A stretch of DNA of 29,494 bases, taken from the NCBI GenBank assembly GCA_964443365.1, contig CAYUCM010000007.1:1-29494 (forward strand), written 5' to 3'. Below the pieces are notes generated by a model. That model ran no database searches. It was given only the letters and a program-made list of their open reading frames with translations, and had not been told where the DNA came from. Below are positions 6,281 through 14,412 of the stretch, piece by piece; position 1 is the first letter of the stretch, and each line of letters starts with the position of its first letter. This DNA is from CAIJKW01 sp964443365. Its GTDB lineage: Bacteria; Patescibacteriota; Minisyncoccia; Phycocordibacterales; CAIZLB01. The position numbers and the translations under genes are program-made.

Positions 6281-7399
6281 CTACATGAAGTCTAAAAAGT
6301 TATCCTTGTTCACAACATTAAAATCTGCATTTGGATAATTTTCTAAAAATGCAAACTTGTGTTTTGATCTTGTATCATTCCATTTGCACTCATAGCCTTG
6401 TAATTTTCCATCTTGTTCTATTACAATATCAACCTCTTCACCTTTTTTGCTTCTCCAAAAATATATACCAAAAAGCTTTTCAGAGAATGCATTCTTTTTG
6501 AGAATTTCCATAAAAATAAAGTTTTCAAATAATTGTCCAAAATCATTTCTTACATCTAGTGCATTCAGGTTTTGAATTAAAGCGTTTCTTACCCCAAGGT
6601 CATAGAAATAATATTTTTTCTTTTGAGTAATTTCACTTCTTGGATTGCTACTATATGGACTTACGGCTTTTATAATAAAAGTTTTTTCAAGTAAGTCTAA
6701 ATATTTTTTAACTGTTTTTTGATCACAATTTGCGATATTAGCAATTTCATTATATGAAACTTCATTTCCAATTTGAAATGCAATACATCTAGTAATATCT
6801 AATAATAACTTTGAAGATTTTAATTTATCAAAAGACAGAACATCTTTAAAAAGATAGGAGGAAACCAGTTCACCAAGCAATCTTTCTTTTACAGTCACAT
6901 CATCAGTGCTTAATATTTCTGGGTATGAGCCGTATATTAGTAGATTTTCTAAGTTATTTTTTTTGTCGAAATCACTACCAGAACATTCTCTTGTGCTAAT
7001 TGGAAGAAGTGTCATTGTAAAATGTCTGCCAGTTAAAGGTTCACCAACTTTTTGCATTATTTCAAAAGAAGATGATCCTGTGAGAATTATTGTTTTATCT
7101 TTATATTCATCTATCATCATTTTTACTCCAATTCCAATATCTTCTATCATTTGAGCTTCATCAATGACAATTATTTCATAAGGTAAGCAATATTGTAAAA
7201 GCTCAGCACGATTTTGCCTTTTAAACATTGAGCGTAAAACTAGATCATCTCCAACGTCATATCTAACTTTCTTGTCTTTGTTTGCGTCCAAAAAAGCTTT
7301 TGCCATAGTGGTCTTACCAATACGTCTTGGGCCATATATTATTAAAACTCTACCAGAATATAGAGAATCCTCTATTTTTTGTATTCTTTGAAAATCCAT
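6281..7399 (-). CDS. AAA+ ATPase with DUF4143 C-terminal domain
   Basis: A 372-residue protein from the ATG at 7399; a TTG at 7420 would add seven residues but overlaps the promoter region. P-loop GPRRIGKTT at residues 23-31, Walker B IIVIDEAQM, and sensor-like IILTGSSSFE. A winged-helix-like region follows. The C-terminal DUF4143 region has a VDIV...YECKW pattern that resembles the PD-(D/E)xK nuclease core. Members are common in archaea, CPR and anaerobes, usually as solitary accessory genes of unknown role, often considered mobile or defence-related. A perfect inverted repeat sits just upstream. The stop is TAG. Confidence 0.88.
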   Translation of the reverse strand: MDFQRIQKIEDSLYSGRVLIIYGPRRIGKTTMAKAFLDANKDKKVRYDVGDDLVLRSMFKRQNRAELLQYCLPYEIIVIDEAQMIEDIGIGVKMMIDEYKDKTIILTGSSSFEIMQKVGEPLTGRHFTMTLLPISTRECSGSDFDKKNNLENLLIYGSYPEILSTDDVTVKERLLGELVSSYLFKDVLSFDKLKSSKLLLDITRCIAFQIGNEVSYNEIANIANCDQKTVKKYLDLLEKTFIIKAVSPYSSNPRSEITQKKKYYFYDLGVRNALIQNLNALDVRNDFGQLFENFIFMEILKKNAFSEKLFGIYFWRSKKGEEVDIVIEQDGKLQGYECKWNDTRSKHKFAFLENYPNADFNVVNKDNFLDFM

Positions 7400-7409
7400 A
7401 ATACTTACA

Positions 7410-7449
7410 ATAATATCCAAATCCCTAAAAAAGTCAAGTTTTAGGGATT
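7410..7449 (-). promoter_or_regulatory. Promoter and 11-bp inverted repeat of the AAA+ gene
   Basis: On the minus strand TATTAT (7410-7415) lies 10 nt before the ATG. Directly upstream, AATCCCTAAAA (7420-7430) and TTTTAGGGATT (7439-7449) form a perfect 11-bp inverted repeat with an 8-nt spacer, and a third half-site ATTCCCTAAAAA follows at 7453-7464. The position over the -35 region suggests an operator. Confidence 0.6.
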
Positions 7450-7517
7450 ACCATTCCCTAAAAACACCACTTTTTGCGGATTGTGGGCTATTTGGAGCGA
7501 TGCTAATACTTCTATGT

Positions 7518-7523
7518 TAAAAT
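7518..7523 (+). promoter_or_regulatory. -10 box of the deoxyribosyltransferase-like gene
   Basis: Extended box TGT-TAAAAT ending 6 nt before the ATG at 7530. Confidence 0.6.
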
Positions 7524-7529
7524 TCATAT

Positions 7530-7934
7530 ATGAAAATATTTATTTCTTATCGATATACAGGAGAAGACCTTATTATATTAAAGGGCGTTCTGGAAAAGAT
7601 TACGTCTATTTTTGAAAATAAGGGGCTTTCAGTCTTTTGTTCCTTTGGTTATAACGACTTTTTTCAAAAAGAGAATTATTCATACAAACAGATCTTGGAC
7701 TATGCGCTTAGAGAGCTTGATGAGTCGGATTATGTTTTTGCATTAATAAAATCTTCAGAAAAAAGCGAAGGCATGCTTTTGGAACTCGGATACGCTTATT
7801 CTAGGGGTAAAAATATTATTCTAGCAAAACAGGAGGATGTTCATGCCACTTTTGTTCAAGAGTTGTCGTCTCAAAATATTTCTTTTGTCGATTTAGAAGA
7901 TTTATATAGAAAACTGGAGTTTGTTAACTTATAA
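7530..7934 (+). CDS. Nucleoside 2-deoxyribosyltransferase-like protein
   Basis: A 134-residue protein with a Rossmann-like alpha/beta order. It begins with the strand MKIFISYRYTGED, and near residues 72-97 has a DYVFALIKSSEKSEGMLLEL segment followed by GYAYSRGKNIILA. This matches the nucleoside 2-deoxyribosyltransferase / TIR-like / SLOG-adjacent superfamily, in which a conserved Glu (here in LLELGYA) acts on the N-glycosidic bond. The true substrate is unknown; in bacterial accessory regions such folds hydrolyse or sense nucleotides. The gene is followed after 4 nt by the 174-residue unknown, so they form a two-gene operon with a leaderless promoter. Confidence 0.65.
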   Translation: MKIFISYRYTGEDLIILKGVLEKITSIFENKGLSVFCSFGYNDFFQKENYSYKQILDYALRELDESDYVFALIKSSEKSEGMLLELGYAYSRGKNIILAKQEDVHATFVQELSSQNISFVDLEDLYRKLEFVNL

Positions 7935-7938
7935 AAAT

Positions 7939-8463
7939 ATGAATAAAGTTGAAAAACAAAAATCTCAATCTCTAGCTGAAGTTTCAAGGACGGAATCGTT
8001 GAAAGGTAAATTACTGATGGGTGGTATGACGCCCGATGAAGCCCTGAAGACCTTATTGAATTTTGATCAAGAAACCCCAACACACGATGCCTCAGTTGAT
8101 AATCTATTAATCTTAAAAGATCCCGAAGTGGTTGAATTTTTTGAAAGACAATCTTCGGAAGTAATTTCTCGTTATAATAATTTCTTAAGCATAACAGAGT
8201 TCCATGTCGCCCAAAGACTAGCTCTTTCTGGTGATGAGTATTCGGCTTTACCATATTTTAAATCAGCTCTGAATTCTGCAGAAAAAGGCTATTCTGAAAA
8301 ATGGAAGAATTATGTTTTTGGTACGGTGACGTATTTGGAAGGAAGAGAAATTCCTGAGAATATAATTAATGGTTCTAATATGGGAAACAACGCCGAAATT
8401 TTGAGAAATTTTAATAAACAACTAAAACGGCGAGGCGGACCAGATTATAAAAATGATTACTAA
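7939..8463 (+). CDS. Hypothetical protein, 174 aa
   Basis: Not recognised. The ATG at 7939 is chosen because the upstream TTG overlaps the preceding gene. The protein looks helical and soluble. A segment around residues 105-128 (HVAQRLALSGDEYSALPYFK) resembles a single tetratricopeptide-like helix pair. The N-terminus is polar and the C-terminus basic (LKRRGGPDYK). It probably works with the deoxyribosyltransferase-like protein encoded immediately upstream (4-nt gap), but no function can be assigned. Confidence 0.6.
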   Translation: MNKVEKQKSQSLAEVSRTESLKGKLLMGGMTPDEALKTLLNFDQETPTHDASVDNLLILKDPEVVEFFERQSSEVISRYNNFLSITEFHVAQRLALSGDEYSALPYFKSALNSAEKGYSEKWKNYVFGTVTYLEGREIPENIINGSNMGNNAEILRNFNKQLKRRGGPDYKNDY

Positions 8464-8493
8464 GGGACACAGAATTTGATATTAACATTATGA

Positions 8494-8499
8494 TATAAT
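8494..8499 (+). promoter_or_regulatory. -10 box of the GT4 gene
   Basis: Extended box TGA-TATAAT ending 6 nt before the ATG at 8506. Confidence 0.72.
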
Positions 8500-8505
8500 G
8501 CATCT

Positions 8506-9624
8506 ATGAAAATCGCTATAGTAACCGATGCAATTTGGCCATACACAGTTGGTGGTTCTGAAATTAGAAATCATGAGGTAGCAAAAAGACTCGTTAAAAT
8601 GGGGCATGAAGTTCATATTATTGGGGCTAAATTTTGGACGGATAATGATAAGATAAAAATTATTGACGATGTAAAAATACACGGTGTTTCTAAGTTCACT
8701 GGTTTATATGACCAGAATAGTCAAAGGAAGATTACAGAAAGTATCAACCTGTCCATCAAACTATTTTTCTATACATTGAAATCTGATTTTGATATTTATG
8801 ACGTTACGGCTTTTTCTCTCTTGAATGTTTACTCTGTCTGGCTTGCATGCTTAATAAAAAGAAAGAAGACTGTTTTGACTTGGCATCAGTTTTTTGGAAA
8901 TTATCTATTCATTTTTATGGGTAAGGTTCTTGGAGGTATCGCTTTTGTATTGGAAAGATTGTCTTTGGTTTTTTACAAAAAACACATCGTAGTTTCTCCA
9001 GATTTAAAAACAAAACTTTTGCAATTACATATAAAAGAAAAGAATATCTTTGTTGTTAAGAATGGTGTTGATACATTATTGATTAAAAATGCAATCCCAT
9101 CGGAGCAGAAATCAGATATAATTTTTGTGGGTAGATTACATTATCAAAAGAATGTTTTAGAACTTTTGAATTTGATTTCAGAAATTAAAAAACATAAAAA
9201 TGATATTTCTTGTTTTATAATTGGCGATGGTCCAGAGAGGGAAGCTGTCATTAAAAAGATCGCTGATTTGAATCTGCAAAATAATGTTAAAATGTTTGGG
9301 CAAATAGGTAATAAGGAGGAGGTGTATTCGCTTATGAAATCGTCAAAATTATTTGTTTTAACTTCAAGAATGGAGGGGTCTCCACTTACAATTGTCGAGG
9401 CGGTAGTTGCAGGTCTTAAGGTTTTTGTTTTAAAAACAGATGCATATTCTCTAGAAAATTTGCCCATTACTTTTTTTGAAGAAAATTACAAAGATAAAAT
9501 AAGCATCTTTACTGACGCTTTAAAAAATGAAGTTGCAAAAACTGAGGTTGAGGACGTTAATAAATTTGATTGGCAACAAACAGCAAATGTTTTGGAATCG
9601 GCCTATATAAATATATTAAAATAA
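8506..9624 (+). CDS. Glycosyltransferase family 4 (GT-B fold)
   Basis: A 372-residue retaining-type glycosyltransferase. The N-terminal domain starts with MKIAIVTDAIWPYTVGGSE, containing the acceptor-side GGSE loop near residues 16-19. The C-terminal domain starts at IIFVGRLHYQKN and holds the nucleotide-sugar motif SRMEGSPLTIVEAV, whose two Glu residues are the EX7E pair (E..LTIVE). It likely transfers a sugar from a nucleotide donor to a surface glycan or glycolipid at the inner face of the membrane. A second glycosyltransferase gene follows after 45 bp with its own -10 box. Confidence 0.9.
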   Translation: MKIAIVTDAIWPYTVGGSEIRNHEVAKRLVKMGHEVHIIGAKFWTDNDKIKIIDDVKIHGVSKFTGLYDQNSQRKITESINLSIKLFFYTLKSDFDIYDVTAFSLLNVYSVWLACLIKRKKTVLTWHQFFGNYLFIFMGKVLGGIAFVLERLSLVFYKKHIVVSPDLKTKLLQLHIKEKNIFVVKNGVDTLLIKNAIPSEQKSDIIFVGRLHYQKNVLELLNLISEIKKHKNDISCFIIGDGPEREAVIKKIADLNLQNNVKMFGQIGNKEEVYSLMKSSKLFVLTSRMEGSPLTIVEAVVAGLKVFVLKTDAYSLENLPITFFEENYKDKISIFTDALKNEVAKTEVEDVNKFDWQQTANVLESAYINILK

Positions 9625-9654
9625 GTCTTTTTGCTGTTTTATCCTTATTTATGA

Positions 9655-9660
9655 TATTCT
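9655..9660 (+). promoter_or_regulatory. -10 box of the GT2-GT14 gene
   Basis: Extended box TGA-TATTCT ending 9 nt before the ATG at 9670. Confidence 0.5.
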
Positions 9661-9669
9661 ATTTTAATA

Positions 9670-11622
9670 ATGAATTCCATACAGCCATATCTTAATATCA
9701 TAGAGAATCATAGAAAATCCAAGTCTTTGTATTGGAAAATCCTTATATCTATAAAAGATACTATTTGGTTTTTTCAAGATATTATAAGGTCTTTTCCGTT
9801 CCATAGATATTGGGACGCTATTCGTTATTTTTTTAGAAATAAAAACAATAAGCAGTTTCTTTATGATGAAATAAATTCTCCTCAAGACAAGCAATATTCA
9901 ATTTCTTTTTGTATAACATGCATGAATAGGCTGAATCATTTAAAGAAGACATTACCTCAAAATTTGAAAGATAATGCTGATTATAAAAATCTACAGTTTG
10001 TAATTCTGGATTATAGTTCCACTGAAAAGATTGAAAATTGGATAATTGAGAATTTTAATGACGAGTTTAAGTCTGGTAAAATCAAAATCATAAGAGAAGA
10101 TGGAAATCAGTATTTTCACATGGCTCGTGCAAAAAACATCTCTCATTATTTTGCCGATGGGGAAATAGTTTGCAATATCGACGCCGATAATTACACGGGA
10201 AAAGATTTCGCCAGATATCTAAATTATATTGCTAATAGAAATGATTCTTTTGTTTCTGCTAGAAAGCCGGTTAGATTTGATTTAGACACAATGGAATTGC
10301 TAAATAGTAAGGATAGGCTGGGCTTGTATAGTGCGGGATCGGACTCTGGTGGTAGAATTGCTGTCCTCAAAAAAGATTTTGTAAAACTTGGTGGATATAA
10401 TGAAGCTTTTTCTAATTGGGGACAGGACGATAATGATTTCTTCTTAAGGTGCCTTAAGGATGATTTTAATTATGAGATTATTCCAAAATATTTTTTTGGA
10501 AGCATTAGACATTCAAATTCCTTGCGTGCCTCAAATATGTCTGTTAAGAATCTGAAAAAAACAGATATTGAATATGAAGATTTAATGAAGGATTCGTTAA
10601 GAAAAAACATTATATCTATTCCAAATGATTTTAATTACCCAAATGTTATTGTTATAAACGAGGACTACAAAGCGCCATTTGAGAATCAAGTAAATTCAGG
10701 ACTACAGGCTGAAGATTTGCAAATTTCCAATACCTCAGATGGTGTATCGTCATCAAATATTGTCTACATGTTTTTGGCATACAAAAATCCAAAAGTTCTT
10801 AGGCAATGCATCTTAAAATTAAATGATCAAAACGCATCTTTTGTAATTCATTTAGATAAAAAAGCTGATATAGAAAAATATCAAAAAGAATTTGCGCTAG
10901 ATTGGAACAATATTTATTTCATAGAAGACAGGGTCAATATAATGTGGGGAGGTTATTCTATGATTACGGCCACATTGAATTTAATTAAATATGCCAAAGG
11001 TCTTGAAAAAAACTTTGATTCATTTTGCTTGCTTTCAGAACAGCATCTGCCAATTGTCGATAGAAAAGAAATTATAAGTTTTGTCTCAAACAAAAAATAT
11101 TCTGGCGCTATGAAAATCATTCACGAGTTTGATTCCAAAGAGAGGGAAGATGAATTTATCGACAGAACCAAATATTATTGGAATATTGATAATGATACAA
11201 ATATTTCTTTTGACGATATACAGACACAACAAAAAAATAACGTTAATAGACGAGACGGATTAAAGTTTAATCTTTTCAAGGGCAGTCAATGGTGGTGTTT
11301 AAGCTCTGATGTGATTGATTTCATTTTAAATTATATAGAAAACAATTCTGATTTTGTTGAATTGATGAAGTATTCTTCAATTCCAGATGAAAGTTTCTTC
11401 CATTCAATTGTAATGAGCTCTCCATATAAAGATAAAATACAAAATTTTAATTTTACGTATTTGAATTGGGTTGAGGTACCAAGACCAAAAGGGTGCGAGC
11501 CAAAGGTCCTGGGTTTTAAGGATTATTATCATATTAAGGAGTCGGGAAAGTTGTTTGCCAGAAAATTTGAGTATGAGAAAAGTTTTTACTTAACTCTAAA
11601 ATTAAATTCCAAATTCCATTAA
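9670..11622 (+). CDS. Two-domain glycosyltransferase: GT2-like plus GT14 (core-2/I-branching) domain
   Basis: A 650-residue fusion. Residues ~70-310 form a GT-A domain with SISFCITCMNRLNHLKKT at its start, a DAD metal site (CNIDADNYTG, near 170) and a late NWGQDDNDFFLRCL motif, as in GT2/galactosyltransferase-like enzymes. After a linker (~330-365), residues ~366-650 form a Branch domain (GT14): YMFLAYKNPKVLRQCI, VIHLDKKAD, MWGGYSMITATLNL, FCLLSEQHLPI, KGSQWWCLSSDV and IPDESFFHSIV. GT14 enzymes add GlcNAc or xylose branches. One polypeptide may thus add two consecutive sugars. No membrane segment is evident. Confidence 0.88.
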   Translation: MNSIQPYLNIIENHRKSKSLYWKILISIKDTIWFFQDIIRSFPFHRYWDAIRYFFRNKNNKQFLYDEINSPQDKQYSISFCITCMNRLNHLKKTLPQNLKDNADYKNLQFVILDYSSTEKIENWIIENFNDEFKSGKIKIIREDGNQYFHMARAKNISHYFADGEIVCNIDADNYTGKDFARYLNYIANRNDSFVSARKPVRFDLDTMELLNSKDRLGLYSAGSDSGGRIAVLKKDFVKLGGYNEAFSNWGQDDNDFFLRCLKDDFNYEIIPKYFFGSIRHSNSLRASNMSVKNLKKTDIEYEDLMKDSLRKNIISIPNDFNYPNVIVINEDYKAPFENQVNSGLQAEDLQISNTSDGVSSSNIVYMFLAYKNPKVLRQCILKLNDQNASFVIHLDKKADIEKYQKEFALDWNNIYFIEDRVNIMWGGYSMITATLNLIKYAKGLEKNFDSFCLLSEQHLPIVDRKEIISFVSNKKYSGAMKIIHEFDSKEREDEFIDRTKYYWNIDNDTNISFDDIQTQQKNNVNRRDGLKFNLFKGSQWWCLSSDVIDFILNYIENNSDFVELMKYSSIPDESFFHSIVMSSPYKDKIQNFNFTYLNWVEVPRPKGCEPKVLGFKDYYHIKESGKLFARKFEYEKSFYLTLKLNSKFH

Positions 11623-11664
11623 TTATTTTGTGAACACATCAAAAGGGGGATTACATCTTTTGAA

Positions 11665-12363
11665 TTACGGCTCATAAGCAATAGTCAAACTCATTATTCT
11701 AATATGCGTTTTGTGAATTTTATTAAGATAATCATCAACGGTTTGCTTGCAAGATCTTATGGTGGATCCGGTTGTGTGAATATCGTCAAGAATAATTATA
11801 TTGCAATCAATGTCTTGTAGTAGTTTTTTAAAACTCCAACTTAGTTTATAAGCGTTATTGGATTGGTAAATTCTTTGTTCTTTTGTTAATTTCTTTTGCG
11901 AACTTTTAACCACGCGCGGAATTATGGCGTGCGACAGGTGAATTATTTTAAAAGCATTTTTGGAATCCTTGGTACCATTAATTATATTGAACGTGTTTGT
12001 TTTATACATTTTGATTATTTGTTTTATCAGAATATGCATATGATCAAAACTCTTTTTACTCATCCAGTATGATGTGGACGGTACATTGATAATTAAGGTT
12101 TTTTTGACACTTTCAACACCGTTAGGGGATTCTGGTTCTATGTCTTCTTGATTCACGCTTCCATATAGTCTTTGTATTTGATTTAGTAATTGGGTAATAA
12201 TGCTTTTTGCTCCAGTTGATTTAATAAAATCCTTATCATTTTTAATTTTGTATAATATATTTTTGATTGTAGGGTCTCTATAATTGTATATTGCGATACA
12301 ATTATTTTTTAATGTTGTTGTCTGTACATTAAAACACTGCCCCATGTTATTGTTTTGTTTCAT
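11665..12363 (-). CDS. comF: ComF-like phosphoribosyltransferase
   Basis: A 232-residue protein. Its N-terminal third has YNYRDPTIKNILYKIKNDKD, matching the ComF region that precedes the catalytic domain. The C-terminal part has the PRPP-binding loop NIIILDDIHTTGSTIRSC, the hallmark of type I phosphoribosyltransferases, preceded by the conserved basic segment seen in ComF (here SSQKKLTKEQR). The usual N-terminal CxxC zinc finger is absent. ComF proteins support DNA uptake in naturally competent bacteria. It is divergent from pilM with a 51-bp shared intergenic region, consistent with competence using this pilus. It is less conserved than typical ComF, so the family call is good but not certain. 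Confidence 0.75.
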   Translation of the reverse strand: MKQNNNMGQCFNVQTTTLKNNCIAIYNYRDPTIKNILYKIKNDKDFIKSTGAKSIITQLLNQIQRLYGSVNQEDIEPESPNGVESVKKTLIINVPSTSYWMSKKSFDHMHILIKQIIKMYKTNTFNIINGTKDSKNAFKIIHLSHAIIPRVVKSSQKKLTKEQRIYQSNNAYKLSWSFKKLLQDIDCNIIILDDIHTTGSTIRSCKQTVDDYLNKIHKTHIRIMSLTIAYEP

Positions 12364-12381
12364 TTTTTATTGTTTATGGTG

Positions 12382-12387
12382 TATAAT
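12382..12387 (+). promoter_or_regulatory. -10 box upstream of pilM
   Basis: Perfect TATAAT, but 27 nt before the ATG at 12415, so this mRNA would have a leader of about 20 nt, unlike most units here. Confidence 0.5.
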
Positions 12388-12414
12388 TGCTAATAACTTC
12401 TATTTAACACAAAC

Positions 12415-13533
12415 ATGTCAAATTTTCTCCAAAGAATTTTTAAAGAAAACAATCAAAGTGTTATTGGCGTTGACATAGGTTCTTCTTCTATCAAAATTGT
12501 TCAGCTTAAAAAGCGCAGAGGTAAAGCTGTTCTTGAAACTTATGGCGAGGTTGCACTTGGTCCATACGCCAGCCTTCAGGTTGGTCAGGTCGCGTCTTTG
12601 CCACCTGAAAAAATAGCTGAAGCCATAAGAGACATCATCAAGGAGGCTAATGTTACAAGCTTAGTATCTGGAGTTTCTATTCCATTTAAGTCTAGTTTGG
12701 TTTCTTTAATTGAACTTCCGCGCGCTAATGAATCAGAGCTTAAGGAAATGATTCCTATTGAAGCCAGAAAATATATTCCAGTTCCTATAAGTGAGGTGAC
12801 AATGGATTGGTGGGTTGTTCCAGATGAGCATAGTGATTTGGATTTCGTTAATGAAGAGGACGAAGAGGGCAGAGCCACTCAAGCTCACAAAGTTCAGGTC
12901 CTTGTGGTTTCAATACATAATGAGGTTTTAAATAATTATAGTTCTATTGTTAAAAATTCTGGCTTAGATACAGGCTTTTTTGAAATAGAAATGTTTAGCA
13001 GTACAAGGGCATTGATTTCTGGAGAGATTGATCCTGTGATGATTTTTGATATGGGGGCATCATCTACTAAAATATATATGCTAGAAAGAGGTGTGATTAA
13101 GTATTCGCACATAATTAATAAAGGCTCTCAAGACATCACTATCAGTATTTCCAAGGGATTGAATATTGAATTTGATAGAGCGGAGCACATGAAGAGGTCC
13201 TTGGGGACTCTTCCTCAGTCTGATGAAGAAAAAATTTATGAAATTATTTCTCTAACAATGGATTATATTTTCTCCGAATCTAATAGTGTCTTATTATCTT
13301 ATCAGAAGAGGTTTAACAAAACAGTTTCTAAGGTTATTTTAACTGGTGGAGGTGTTGCAATGAAGGGGGTTGCTGATTTAGCTAGAGCAAATTTTCAAAC
13401 AAATGTTGAAATTGGAAATCCTTTTGGTAAGGTAGAAGCTCCTGCTTTTCTTGAAAATGTATTACAAACAGCGGGATTGGAGTTCTCTGTTGCGGTTGGT
13501 ATTGCACTCAGAAAATTGCAGGAACAATCGTAA
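12415..13533 (+). CDS. pilM: Type IV pilus assembly protein PilM
   Basis: A 372-residue actin-like cytoplasmic ATPase that binds the N-terminus of PilN and links the inner-membrane alignment complex to the motor. Visible are the phosphate-1 motif IGVDIGSSSIKIV (residues 17-29), the phosphate-2 region MIFDMGASSTKIYML, and the adenosine motif VILTGGGVAMKG. Length and motif order match PilM (FtsA/HSP70-like fold). It is the first gene of the pilus cluster, followed by pilN after 71 bp that contain an inverted repeat and a new promoter. Confidence 0.93.
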   Translation: MSNFLQRIFKENNQSVIGVDIGSSSIKIVQLKKRRGKAVLETYGEVALGPYASLQVGQVASLPPEKIAEAIRDIIKEANVTSLVSGVSIPFKSSLVSLIELPRANESELKEMIPIEARKYIPVPISEVTMDWWVVPDEHSDLDFVNEEDEEGRATQAHKVQVLVVSIHNEVLNNYSSIVKNSGLDTGFFEIEMFSSTRALISGEIDPVMIFDMGASSTKIYMLERGVIKYSHIINKGSQDITISISKGLNIEFDRAEHMKRSLGTLPQSDEEKIYEIISLTMDYIFSESNSVLLSYQKRFNKTVSKVILTGGGVAMKGVADLARANFQTNVEIGNPFGKVEAPAFLENVLQTAGLEFSVAVGIALRKLQEQS

Positions 13534-13560
13534 AAAAATTACTTGTGGAAAACTATTGAT

Positions 13561-13596
13561 AAATTAGATTATTAAATCTAATTTTAATGATATAAT
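13561..13596 (+). promoter_or_regulatory. Inverted repeat plus extended -10 box upstream of pilN
   Basis: AAATTAGATT (13561-13570) and AATCTAATTT (13575-13584) form a perfect 10-bp inverted repeat with a 4-nt loop. TGA-TATAAT follows (hexamer 13591-13596), ending 8 nt before the pilN ATG. The repeat could be an AT-rich terminator for pilM or an operator of the pilN promoter. Confidence 0.6.
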
Positions 13597-13604
13597 AAGC
13601 ATAA

Positions 13605-14411
13605 ATGGAAACAAAATTCCAAGCATCATTCATACCTAAGCAGCCGGTTAACATACCATCAAAAAGAACTTCTGGTTCTGGCATATTGTTTTTGATTTCT
13701 TTTTTGATTTTTATAATTGTTTTGATTGCCGCTGGCGGAGTTTACTTCTGGGAGAAAAAAATAAATAAAGATATCTCTAGTGTAAATGAAAGTTTGGTTA
13801 GAGCTAGAAATTCTTTTGATCAAAACACTGTAAAAGAATTTTCTCGTTTGAATGATAAAATTAATGCTTCAGAATTATTATTGAAGCAACACATTTCTCC
13901 ATCTGTTCTGTTTAAGGTAATAGGGGATGTAACCCTTAAGAATGTTAGATTCATTAACTTTAGATATGCCAATGCGGGAGGTGATAAAATATCAATTTCA
14001 ATGAATGGTGAAGCTGTATCTTATGAGGCTGTAGCGCTTCAGGCTAGTGCGTTTACTAATCCAAAATTAAGAAATGTCTTTAGAAGCCCTATTTTTAGCG
14101 ATCCTGATTTGGGATCAAATGGTAGGGCTGTATTTACATTTACCACAGGAATTGATCCAATTCTCTTGAACTATTATAAATTGAAGACTGATCCAAATAA
14201 TCAAGTGTTTCAATCAGCTGGAATTAATGCAGATAGTATCAATACAGGTTCAACAAATAGTACAAATAATTCAAGCTCAGAAAAAACAGAATCTAAAACA
14301 AGTGGCACAACAGCAACTCCAGCAGGAAAGTCTAGTGCAAATACAGATCCTGGTAGTGTAGATTCTGGTATAAAGGTCGATGAAAATCTAGTTGAATTCA
14401 ATAATCAATAA
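13605..14411 (+). CDS. pilN: PilN-like type IV pilus inner-membrane protein
   Basis: A 268-residue bitopic membrane protein. A short cytoplasmic N-terminus contains FIPKQP (residues 9-14), a plausible PilM-docking peptide. One membrane helix follows (~26-48), then a coiled-coil-like stretch (~50-90), a small ferredoxin-like periplasm-side domain, and a long Ser/Thr/Asn-rich tail (~205-255) that is low-complexity and probably disordered. Position between pilM and pilO gives the assignment; sequence similarity to classical PilN is low. It probably heterodimerises with PilO to align the motor and platform. Confidence 0.78.
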   Translation: METKFQASFIPKQPVNIPSKRTSGSGILFLISFLIFIIVLIAAGGVYFWEKKINKDISSVNESLVRARNSFDQNTVKEFSRLNDKINASELLLKQHISPSVLFKVIGDVTLKNVRFINFRYANAGGDKISISMNGEAVSYEAVALQASAFTNPKLRNVFRSPIFSDPDLGSNGRAVFTFTTGIDPILLNYYKLKTDPNNQVFQSAGINADSINTGSTNSTNNSSSEKTESKTSGTTATPAGKSSANTDPGSVDSGIKVDENLVEFNNQ

Positions 14412-14412
14412 T

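Noticed and set aside
7530..7934. TIR-domain defence protein
   Set aside because: The ISYR start resembles TIR, but the D-Y-V...LELGYA pattern fits the deoxyribosyltransferase-like branch better; no partner effector gene was seen.
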